From Mariannaea sp. PMI_226 (lineage: Eukaryota; Ascomycota; Sordariomycetes; Hypocreales; Nectriaceae): a stretch of DNA of 64,000 nt. The notes beneath the pieces are model-generated. The model was not told the origin of the DNA. It saw only the letters and a program-made list of their open reading frames with translations, and ran no database searches. Positions 1 to 10,259 of this stretch are shown one piece after another. Position 1 is the stretch's first letter. Each line of letters begins with the position of its first letter. The stretch covers positions 1,116,001-1,180,000 of the forward strand of contig JANFOG010000012.1 in NCBI GenBank assembly GCA_024336345.1, written 5' to 3'. Position numbers and translations under genes: made by a program.

Positions 1-1
1 C

Positions 2-2522
2 AAGGAAGCCATGGTTCGCTCTCAAGCAGTTCTAGGGTTAGGTCGTCTCGCCGGTAACCAGGGCGAAGAGGAGACAAACTCTGATGAGAGTGATGATGAT
101 CAAGACTCAGGATTGCTCGTAAAGCTTCTGGAGGTCCTGCAGAATGATCCTAGTGCGGAGGTGCGGAGGTCTCTCCTTGTGAACCTGCCTATACTACCAA
201 ACACGCTTCCGCTTCTTCTTGAGCGAGCCCGGGATCAAGACCCGGCAACTCGCCGAGCTGTGTACTCAAGACTCCTACCGGCACTAGGTGATTTCAGACA
301 TTTGTCCCTTAATATGCGAGAGAAGCTTCTGCGATGGGGTCTTCGAGACCGCGATGAAAATGTACGAAAAGCTGCAGGGAGACTCTTCCGAGAAAGGTGG
401 ATTGAAGACTGCGCAGGTGTTGAACCTCCGGAGGATGGCCAACTCCCTGAACCTTCACCACCCAATTTTGACGGTCTTTTGGAACTGTTGGAACGAATAG
501 ATGTTGTTAATTCAGGAGTGGAGAATGGTGTTGGCCTCGAAGCCATGAAGGGCTTCTGGGAGGGCCGACCTGACTACCGTGAGGCTGTCGAATTTGACGA
601 TAACTTCTGGCAGACACTGTCTGCTGAATCTGTATTCGTTGCGAGGAGCTTCAACGACTTTTGTCGTCTTGAAGGCGATGGAAAGTACTTGGGGCTTCTA
701 GAGGAGAAGCTCCCAGAGGTTACCAAGATTGCCTTCTTCCTTGAGCGCTATCTCCAGGTTCTGGTCGATGCTCTCAAGAGAGTAGCTCAACAAGAGCAAG
801 GTTCGGACGATGAGGATGAGGAAGAGGAAAACACGGTGGAGCAAGAATTCATCGTCGAGCAGATGCTTCAAATTGCCCTCACACTCGATTACTCAGACGA
901 GGTTGGTCGACGCAAGATGTTTACTCTACTTCGGCGCATGCTGTCCATTCCTGACTTGCCGGACGAAACCACGAAGCTCACGGTAGAGGCGCTCCGAGGT
1001 ATTTGCTCCCCTGACGCTGCCGGAGAGCGTGAGTTCTGCAGTATTGTACTGGAGTCTGTTGCAGATGTACATGACACCATTGTTGATGAACCCGCGGACG
1101 CTGAAGACAGTTTCCATTCAGCAAAATCCGAAGTCAGCGGTCCAAGCACTCCTACCAAGTCCCGGTCAAGTGCTACCCCTGAACTGAGCGAGGAAGAAGC
1201 CCGCGAGAAGGCAGTCAGAGAAATCGTCATCAACATGAAGTGCCTGCACATTGTCCAATGCATGCTATCACATGTTGCCACCAATCTCCAGGACAATGCA
1301 GACCTAGTATCAATGCTTAACAACCTGGTTGTTCCTGCTGTGCGCAGTCACGAGGCTCCCGTCCGAGAGAGAGGCCTGCTTTGCCTTGGATTATGTGCCT
1401 TGTTGGATCGTTCCCTTGCGGAAGAGAATCTCAGTCTCTTTATGCACTTTTTCAACAAAGGTCATACTGCTCTGCAGATCACCGCCCTGCATATCTTGAC
1501 TGATATCCTGAACGTCCATGGGGCACAACTCTTGTCGTCAACGCCTGGTCTACTCAAGGTATACATCAAAGCCGTGAAGGGAGGTACTAGGGCGCCAGAA
1601 GTCCAAGCAGTAGCCACTGTTGCTGCCTCGAAACTACTTCTCGGTCGTATTATTAGCGATGAGGAAGCTTGCCAGGAGCTACTCAAGTCTCTTGTTGTTA
1701 CGTACTTTGACCCCTCTTCGGCATCAAATCAAACAGTCCGACAGGCGTTGAATTACTTCCTGCCTGTGTTCTGCTTCTCACGGGTTGAGAACCAAGACCT
1801 TATGCGCGGCGTTTCACTTGACGCCATTCATGCCCTTTTCAACGTCCGTGAAGGTTTGGAGGACGATGATGCAGATGTAGAAGAGGATATGGTCAGCATG
1901 TCAACAATTGGAGCTTGTCTGGTCGACTGGACCGATCCTAGAAAATGCTACAGTCCCAATCTCGGCCTAGAGAGTGAGAAGAAGGTTGTCAATGGTGATG
2001 TTCATTTGGACTTTGCCATGGACATTCTGGAGAAGGTTCAAGGAAACATTACTAGTAAGTTAATACAGAGACAAACTCCCAACTCGATAGGTTCTAACAT
2101 CTGCCCTAGAAGAAGAGAAGAAGCTCCTTGCGACACTCCTTGGCAAGCTACACATTTCTCCTGGTTCAACCGAGGAGAAGCTACGCCAGGCATATGCTGA
2201 GGTGTCCGCTGCTGTGGAAGACGGCTTCCTTTCCGATGCCACAAGCCGTAACGCTCTGTACAAAATTCATGTAAGCCTCGGCAAGATCGTCAATACACTT
2301 GATGAGCAGCAGCCCAACCAGCGGCGTACCAGCCGCAGTGTCTCTTTGGTTCCCGAACGCCAGGCCTCAGAGGAGAAGTCCATAATCAGTGAACCCCATA
2401 TTAAGGAAGAGGAGGAAGACACGAGCGAAGGGACGATTGTTCCTAAAGAAGAAAAGAGTTCACAGCTCGTTGACGAACTTCTTTCCCATGATGATAGTGA
2501 TGTGGATATGACAGGTGTCTGA
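2..2522 (+). CDS. CND3: Condensin complex subunit 3 (CND3/YCG1/CAP-G), 5' partial
   Basis: This is the non-SMC HEAT-repeat subunit of condensin, which with the Smc2/Smc4 ring compacts mitotic chromosomes in the nucleus. The frame is open from the left window edge (KEAMVRSQAVLGLGRL just inside it), so the N-terminus lies outside and about 821 C-terminal residues are present. Visible features are successive HEAT-type helices with VR..A and DP...R repeats, an acidic insert near bases 800-835, a Ser/Thr-rich linker near 1090-1200, then the conserved Cnd3 C-terminal domain. One intron at 2055-2109 (GTAAGT...CTAG, 55 bp) joins exon 2..2054 to 2110..2522; the split codon gives Lys. The tail is acidic and ends DVDMTGV. 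The internal Met at base 11 is not the true start. It is convergent with LAS21. The identification is firm at family level. Confidence 0.93.
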
Positions 2523-2847
2523 GCTGAGATGAGATTTATATGAGCAAACGAGCCTTTTCTTTTTTTTAATAGTTTTAGATGTATGAGAACATGACAGATG
2601 GGCCGGCGGAGTTGTCTTTTTGGCAAGGCACGTCTTGATTTGGGCGGTTGAATTTTTGGTTTGCATGTATACTTGCTTATCTTGTCTGTTGTACAATGAT
2701 GGTAATTATTTGTCTAACTTTAGTCTGATCAGTGGCGGCACTATATATAGCTTTGTGTGGTCTACGTTTGTGATAAAAAAAACTCAGAGTTCCTCCAAAT
2801 ATCATCAAAGAGCGTGAAAAGGCAGAACAAAAGTACATTTAGTCGTA
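2523..2847. other. Convergent 3' intergenic region CND3/LAS21
   Basis: AT-rich, 325 bp, holding the 3' untranslated ends of two convergent genes. A T-run lies near 2558-2568 and an A-run near 2777. No gene seen. Confidence 0.7.
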
Positions 2848-5777
2848 TCATCGCGCGGTTAGCCAGAATAGCGCACCTCCAAACCCTACGTTGACGAGCA
2901 AGTGCTGTCCAATGCTCCATGCCATGCTATACAAGTATTTTGGCGAGAAAACAGTCCAGATAAAGAGATGGGTGCGCTGTATCGTGCAGGCTGCCATGAC
3001 GAACGCGATGCTGACGGCGAAGAACCAGGTCAACAAGGCAAGGTGCTGACGGAAGACGCTTCGCTGGCCATCATGGAACTTGCGCAGCAGCAGCAAGTTG
3101 GTTGCGGAAACCCAGAAGATGGATCCGGCCCAGTTGCTGACAAGAGTGAGGAAGCCGACGGCGACAATGTTGAACTCGCTGACGCCGTTATAAGCCGAAG
3201 AGAGGTCAACAGATGAGATGGCATTCGAGCCGCCAAAGGCGAAGAAGCTGGCGTGTTGAAGGAGAATGGAGACCGTGGTGATTTCAGGCACAGAGAGCCT
3301 GGTCGACTGAAGGGCGTGGAAAAGAATGTCTGCAAAGAAGAAAAGAGGAATGTTGGTGGTGCGTGATTGGGTCATGCCGAGGATGGTACATAGTAAGTGG
3401 AAGAGGTTGGCTTATATTTATTAGTTTGATGTGCTCAGGCAGAGATGGATGGGGAACTCACCAGATTGTGTCTGTGCAGCACGATGGCCAGTCAAACTGT
3501 GATATACACCGAAGATCCCCAGGACAATCATGATAATGAAGAGGACCCTCGCTCTTAAGAGCAGCGACTGACCCTGGAAGATTTGATTAATGTTACTAGC
3601 GAATCCGACAACAAGCTCAGGAGCATCTTCGCTGGTAAAATCAAGTTTAAAGCTGTACGCTGTTGTAAGGAAGACGGAGGCTAGAAATGTGGCGGCGAAG
3701 TACGGGAGGCCATCAAGACGAGATAGGACGCGAAAGGAGAGGATGATATAGGCAAGAGTGAGTGCAGCCCAAAGGAGTTGAGGGTTGGGAGTAACGAAAG
3801 ACTTGACGATGTCTGGCTCTCCCGCGAACTTTTGGCCCGTCTGGTTCCAACCCCGAGTAACTCGAAGAGCGCCGAGGGCGAGGCAGAGCCAGGCCAGGTC
3901 TCGGAACCCAGTTATCCTATTGCAAGAGTTAGCATAATGCTGAGCTTTTGAGTACTCTAGAACTATAAAATACCTTCTAACGTGTCGGATTCCGGTGTAG
4001 AGAAGCCAAATGGTGGCTGACCAATACCAGAAATGCTGTTCCTCTTCCACATAGCTGCTAGCAAACATCATAATGCCGTATGATACGGTGATCAAAGCCA
4101 ATGGGAAGAGCGGCCCGTCCTGGTGTGAGCCAAGCACAGCAACGGCAATCCCGCTGGCAATAGCTGCAGCAAGAGCAATGACATCACCAACATATAGCCG
4201 GGGAACATCATAGTTGGATGCCATGCTACTCATGAGGTCCTGCGCCTGACGTAGCCACTGGGACATGGCATCTAGCCATGCTTGATCAAGATCTTGCTTT
4301 CCCTTCAGAGCCTGTGCCTGGTTGGCGACCTTGCGCCACTGGCAAGCCAAGTCGTTGATATCCGATGACTCTAAGACACAGGGGTCAGAAGGGCTGTTTA
4401 GATCAAAAAGGTCACTACCAAAAGCAGCAGTGACGACATTCAGGATTTGTCTCGCGTTTCGCACAAGGATTTGGATCTTGTCGCTTGTCTTTGGCCAAAA
4501 AGGAAGGAAGCCAGGGATGAAGGCACCCAGGTTGTTCTTGGATACAGGAAATCCTAAGAGTGCAGCAATTGTTGGCGCCAAGTCCGACTGCTCAACCTTG
4601 GTGTAGTATTCGAACTCGCCCTTGGGCTGCGCGGGGGCGGGGAGCCTGGAGGAAATTTCTTTCAGTTTCGGAGACATGAAGACCAAGGCTGGAGATGTCT
4701 CGCCGGGAGAAGATGCACCATGGTTTCCAGCGTCATTCATGCCGTGGTCACCACATAAAATCAGGAGAGTTGATTGGAGATGCTTCTTGGATTGCATCGC
4801 GCTAAAGACATCCTGGACAATACCATCCATCTCTTGCTGCTTGGGAATCATGTTGGGGCTTCAGAGGGTCAGCAAATGCAGCTCAAAATCAAGGACTGGA
4901 TAAATTTACCTTCGAGGCCCAGCCTTGTGCCCGATATGGTCGAGACCAAGATAATGAAGCACCATCAAACCCCAATCATTAGTGTCGAGCTCACCTGCAA
5001 TGTTTCTTGTGACATTGTGGTCGACTTCAGTGAAATCCTAACAAAGGTATCAGACAGAGACTTGGGGCTGGTAAAAGCCTGGGGAAAAACAAACAGCAAC
5101 AAAGAAGCTGGTGGTCCCATCGTGACGGTCAAAAGTATTGGGGAAAAGCTTCAGCCAGGTATCGTCGCCATACATTAGCAGCTTCCCCAAGCCCTTGTCC
5201 TTCATCTGAGCCAGCCATGTATCTTGGGCAGCAAGAGTGGAAGAAGTGTCTGCCTCATCAAAATTCAAAATGAGGTCGACAAAAGAAGGGATGGAACCGG
5301 TGGTCATAGACTTGATCCTTGGCATGGTCACAGTTGGTGACCGGGCGTTGGCTGTAAAAGGGATGGCACTGCCATCTCGGATGAGGCTGGGCTTTCGTCA
5401 ATATTTGCCAATTGTTGTCCTTGATGGATAAAGAGTGTAAAAGTCCAGGACTTACCTCTGAACGTACTGAAACCCAGAGTTTTCCGAGTATACAAAGTCG
5501 CTATACGACATGGATTAGCTAAGGGAATAGAAGGGAGGGCCAGGCAAAACGGTACGTGCCTCCGCAGGGCATCGACAACCATAAAAATCAAACGATCAAA
5601 AGGTGCCGCCGGTGCGTCTCCATATTCAAGAGACTCAAACTCAGCCAATCCAGGGAGAAAGGGCTTGTAAGGGAAAAAGCCCGTGGCAAAGATCAGAATT
5701 GATACAGGAATTAAGAGATTGGCTGCAATCAGCAACACATTGGCCAAGAGGGAGGCCCCCTTACTTGGGGCCACCAT
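2848..5777 (-). CDS. LAS21: GPI ethanolamine phosphate transferase 2 (GPI7/LAS21)
   Basis: Transfers ethanolamine phosphate to the second mannose of the GPI anchor in the ER membrane. The model has seven exons, complement of 2848..3410, 3462..3916, 3974..4858, 4910..5037, 5095..5386, 5456..5500 and 5560..5777, giving 861 residues. An N-terminal signal-anchor (about residues 8-32) is followed by a lumenal alkaline-phosphatase-like domain with VVDALRSDF (metal-binding Asp69), SPTVTMPRIK (probable nucleophile Thr106) and CGDHGMNDAGNHG (Asp265, His266), then many membrane segments from about residue 430 to the end. The first intron (5501-5559) reads as GC-AG: only that donor restores the family sequence DALRSDFVYS. 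The 57-bp intron at 3917-3973 is in frame with no stop, so an unspliced reading would insert 19 residues. Convergent with CND3. Confidence 0.93.
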
Positions 5778-6213
5778 TTCGAGGGATTATGTGTAAAATG
5801 AGTGACTTTGAGGTGAGTAGAAAGATTAAATGTGAATATTAGGAAATGAAATATGACTACAAGCAATGCGCCATCGAAAACTAATGCCAAGCGATAGCAG
5901 AGAAAGTGGTTAACGTGTCGTGTCGTGTCGTGGGGGAGGGGTGTTACCCAGCCTTGCTTGACCAAATTGGTCGCTGATTTGCATAGAGCGAGATGATTGG
6001 CCTACCAGCAGATGGTGCGGCTGCGCCACACAAGGCTGGAACTTTCACGACTGGCAGAAAAAAAAAATGTTCCAAGTAACTGAGCCTGTTGGTTTTTTAT
6101 TTGCCGGGTATCATGAATGAACCTGAGATTGCGAAGTATTATATAAACCCTTTAACCGGAAATGAAAACTTTGAATAAATATTTGAATACATCATCAATC
6201 ATCAAGTGGCGCC
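5778..6213. other. LAS21 promoter and 3' region of the UPF0642 gene
   Basis: 436 bp. It holds a short tandem repeat of GTGTC units at about 5914-5930 and an A-run near 6059-6067. No ORF with coding character seen. Confidence 0.6.
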
Positions 6214-6680
6214 CTATTTTCTCTTGCCCGATTGCCGGTCACCGTACTTTCGGAAGACAATCTTGGACTTCTTTTGCTTGCGCTTGTCGATGCGCTTGCT
6301 GCCAATGCGTGCTTTTGATGGCTTCACAGAGTCAACATCCATTGCTAATGCGGTGAAAGAGGACGTTAGTTAGGATTCATAACAAGAGGACGTGTGCAGC
6401 TTACTCGTCTCGTCTTGCTCCTTCTCCTCCTTGGTCTTTTCAGCATCATTGTCTTCAGCTGATAAAATGAGTTAGCGGATATATTGAGCGGTTGCCATTG
6501 TGGGCATCTTCACTCACTATCAATGGAAATGTCTGGCTTCTCAGCCTTGGGCTGTTTAGCAATCTCGAGAAGTTTGGCGTGGAGACGCTCGGCCCTGGCA
6601 GCCTCAGCTGGGCCAAATACGTTGGCAGCCAGCCGCTGGTTGTTTGCCTTCTTGGTGCTTGCGCGGGAACTCTTGGCCAT
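6214..6680 (-). CDS. UPF0642 / DUF2423 small basic protein (YBL028C/LLPH-like)
   Basis: A 115-residue, very basic protein. Exons are complement 6214..6344, 6405..6458 and 6518..6680, with introns of 60 and 59 bp (both GT-AG). The N-terminus MAKSSRASTKKANNQRL and the following stretch VFGPAEAARAERLHAKLLE match the DUF2423 pattern. The middle is acidic (EEKEQDE), and the C-terminus is a lysine-rich block with KIVFRKYGDR. Yeast YBL028C and animal LLPH relatives are reported as nucleolar/ribosome-biogenesis proteins; no catalytic motif is visible, so that role is inferred from family only. The start is the first Met that begins the family motif; an upstream in-frame Met at 6797 would add a low-complexity leader not expected in the family. 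Divergent from the SIZ gene. Confidence 0.85.
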
Positions 6681-7409
6681 GTTTTCTGTAGTTGTTCTTT
6701 TACTGGAATATATTGAAGTTGAAAGAAAGAAAGAAGAAATGGGCGGGGAGGCCGATGAGATGGTAGTTCTCCAGCGATGGGGAGGAAAAAAAAACACAAA
6801 GTACGTACTCCGCTGGTGCTTCTAGATCGTGGCGGTTGCGACAGTGGATCAAGGTACCAACGTGTGTGGCTAGTGCTGCAGGTCAGCCACCCCTAGCGAG
6901 TATGGGTGTTGCTGCCGTTCATGACCGCCTACTTGTTCTGGATGCTAGGGCGTTTGGGGAATGGCCCGGCATGACATCAAAAGTCCGAGACTCGAGATGA
7001 ATGCACCAACGCCCGTCAAAGTGCTGGGGTCGCCGATCAACTCGCTGTTGTGAGAACATTCTCTTGAGCGTCATTGTTTTCTCTGTGCTATTATCTTTTT
7101 TGGTTCAGAGGGCGCCGGGCCCGCCTCCCATTTAGACTCTCTGTCACTTTTAACTGCTTGCCTGCCTTGTCCTGCCTGCCCTGCCTGGCCGCCTTTGCAC
7201 TTCACACGCCGTCTCGTTGGCCGTGCCTGCCGTCACCATCTACCTACCTTGTTATGCGGCTGCGCAGCCAGCCTCGACTTTTGCATCGACTCCTCCCGTT
7301 TTCGGTCTCGTCCAAGTGCACCTTCTTTCCTTTGCACTTCTCAGCTCCCCGCCTCAGGCATCCAGCGACAACCGGTGCGCGACCAGGCTTCCGATAAGCA
7401 GAGATAGAT
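6681..7409. other. Divergent promoter region UPF0642 / SUMO ligase
   Basis: 729 bp between two divergent starts. The half next to the SIZ gene (about 7080-7400) is pyrimidine-rich with CCTGCC repeats, typical of a fungal 5' leader. Several short frames overlap here but none has a convincing Met start and coding bias. Confidence 0.6.
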
Positions 7410-9443
7410 ATGGCTTCAACCTCGGGCCTAGGGGCGACCGTCCCGGGCTTGCCTTCTACAGCAGCGGTGTCGCGACAGGAAGCGCATCAGCTCTCGAGAC
7501 AAGTCTCCAGACTTCTCAATCGCCAACTCTCTTCGATCTGTCAAATAAATGGGCTGAAAAGCACTGGCATCAAGGTGGACCTGCAAACACGCATCAACAA
7601 TCGTGAGTGTTTCCCTTTTATCCCTCCATTTCCTCTCCACTAGTGCTTTGGATCCTACATCACCCTTCTGCGATTCCTAATTTTTTTTCGCGTTTTGTTT
7701 TCTTCTTTCTCTTGACACCATCGCCGATTTTCACAGGTAAAATCATCTAGCTGACTCTCTCTTGTCCGGCTCCCATAGTTATCGAAGAGACCCTTCGTGC
7801 AAACGACGCTGTACGCTTTCAACAGGTTCGCCAGAGCATACATAACACCATATCGAATGCCTCTGCTTCCGGTTCATCCCCTGCACGAGGACTGTATTCC
7901 CTTGGCGCATCCGTAAATCACAACGTCCTCCATCCGCCGGCAATGGGTTATAATGAGTTCTCGCCCGACGCTCACGGCAATCATCCGTCTGCACCTCCTC
8001 GCCTCCATGTCAATTTCCGTCCAAGCCCCTTTTATAAGTTTGAAAGACCAATCGGCGAAGTACGCGTCTGTGATAGTGAGTTCCCGGTATTTTATTCTCA
8101 AGTCAAGGAAGATCTCATTGTAGCTAACTCGATATTCGAAACCATAGATATGCCGTCACATCGCAACACTGTGTCTATACAACTTAAGCTCCAAGAACAT
8201 CCTGCCTTGCAGAAGTGTCTTGAAGATAGTTCTTATAGAGTCATGGTCTTCTGTGCTGGTGACAACAGCCCTGGGATGCACAATATTAGCTTCCCTCATC
8301 AGTCAGAAATTCGAGTTAATGGGACAGATATCAAGGCGAACTTGCGAGGGTTGAAAAACAAGCCAGGATCTACGAGACCCGTTGATATCACCAGCGCCCT
8401 TCGCATAAGAGGAGCCTATCCAAATACTCTAGATTTCACATACGCACTAACAACTAAGGTGGGTTGTCAACTAGTCAGGAGACCCTTTCGTTTTCATGTT
8501 CACACAGTTTTCCTACTTTGAGAATTCAATGCTGATCGCGCTCCTTAAGCAGAAGTACTACCTTGTTATCAATCTTTGCCAGGTTACCTCAGTAGAGCAG
8601 TTGGTAACTAGCATCTCCAATGGCATGAAGATTTCCGTCGATTCTGTACTTAAAGAGTGTACGTGTTTCTCAAACCCATCGGAGCAATAAATACTAACAA
8701 TGCACAGTTAAACAGAAGGTTCAGGACCCTGATGTGGTTGCCACCTCTCAGGTGCTATCACTGAAGTGTCCGCTGTCGTACATGCGTTTGAAAGTCCCCT
8801 GCCGTGGCATAAGTTGCCAGCATAACTCGTGTTTTGATGCAACGTCATATCTGCAACTCCAAGAGCAAGGTCCACAATGGCTGTGCCCCATCTGCAACAA
8901 CCCTGCGCCGTTTGAGCGTCTTGCAGTTGATAAGTAAGTGATGTTTTCTATTCGCTATATTTTTCTGCATTGCTTATTCCCACTAGCTATGTCCGCGAGA
9001 TTCTTGACAACACGTCAAAAGATTTGGAGGCAGTCACTATTGAACCTGATGGACGTTGGTTTATCAAGAAGAGTGACGAAGATGAAAAGAATGATTATGG
9101 AAGCCAGGAGCCGGATGTTGATTCTCTCGATGACGATGATGAGCTAGAAATCTCACAGGTCAACGTCCTTAACAACCGCCACTTGGAAACTCCCAAAAAT
9201 TCGGCATTCAATTCCAGTTCACCAGGCTCGGGCAGCCGCGCCACCCCTTCTGCCGGACCTCGGGGAACAGCTTCAACTAGCGCAAAGCGACCAGCTGCGG
9301 CCGTGATCGACTTGACGCTGTCATCAGACGATGACGAGGAGCCTGTCGAGCGAGCTCCGAAGCGCCAAAATACTGGAATCAATGGCCTTCATAATCCGAG
9401 TCTCCTAGCATTTCCCAATGGCGCCCATGGATACTCGCCTTAG
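7410..9443 (+). CDS. SIZ/PIAS-type E3 SUMO-protein ligase
   Basis: Promotes transfer of SUMO from Ubc9 to nuclear substrates. Exons 7410..7602, 7779..8458, 8553..8658, 8708..8933 and 8987..9443 give 553 residues. Order of domains: SAP-like DNA-binding helix pair (about residues 20-65, with LNRQL, INGLKSTGIKVDLQTRI), PINIT domain (about 140-310, FYKFERPIGEV to YYLVINLC), SP-RING (about 345-392) with zinc ligands in LKCPLS, RGISCQHNSCFD and WLCPICN, then a C-terminal SUMO-interaction-like stretch VIDLTLSSDDDEE near residue 508. Intron 1 is 176 bp, long for this window. The start was chosen at the ATG that leads into the SAP region. Resembles S. pombe Pli1 and yeast Siz1/Siz2. Ubiquitin E3 activity is not expected because the RING is of SP type. 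Confidence 0.92.
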
Positions 9444-10259
9444 GAAACCCAGAATCCTAGGCGCAGGCAATCAGGAGGAACTCGGCGGAAGTCGAAGAAG
9501 GTCTCGCGACGGCTATCATACCAATGACGGCTTGGAGACAAGGTCGGTCTTATGGGCCAAAGAACAGAGGATATGAAATTGGGTGGTTTGCGCGTTCAGA
9601 TTATTGTTTTGCATTGGTCATGGCGTTGGAGGACATGGAAAAAGATTCCCCTACCGCCTCTATTTGATTATTTCAGTTTTTCCGTTCTGGTGTCGGGGAG
9701 TATGGACAATGAGAGCCAGCCTGCATACAGCTCTTTATTCCCGGAGGAAACGGAACCGGGAGAGGACGAGAATTTAGTCCTTGATGGACGGGTTTGCATG
9801 GATGGATGGATAGTCAGGGATGAATGAAATCATTTTGCACACATGCGCACACATGCACATACATAAACTCGTCTATCTTGGAGAAGCACATGGAATGAGA
9901 CACAAACAAAAATAGGAGGGTACACGATGTTGACCAAGCAAAATGTGCATTGTCAGTTATGTAAAGTGAACTAACATAAAATCCGTGATATCCTGTCCAA
10001 ACCCATCTGTGCCTGCTGGAGTTGTTCCCAGCTTTCTCACTTTCTACTCCCATTTCAATTGGGGCATGTTCTAAATATTTTTTTTTTGGGTAGTACCATG
10101 CTTTTCTTTGCATAGTGTGTCTGATCATCTATCTGCCAAACAGGGAAAAACTTCAAGTAAAAAATCATTTCAACGTTCTCTTCTTTAATCGTACTTCTTT
10201 CTCAGTTCCCCTTTTGCGTTTCGTTTCGTTTCGTTTCGCTTCAATAGACAAGGTCACAC
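9444..10259. other. Convergent 3' region SUMO ligase / ADE5,7
   Basis: 816 bp without a supported gene. It contains T-runs near 10078-10088 and a TTTCG-type pentanucleotide repeat at about 10215-10240 next to the ADE5,7 stop. Confidence 0.6.
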
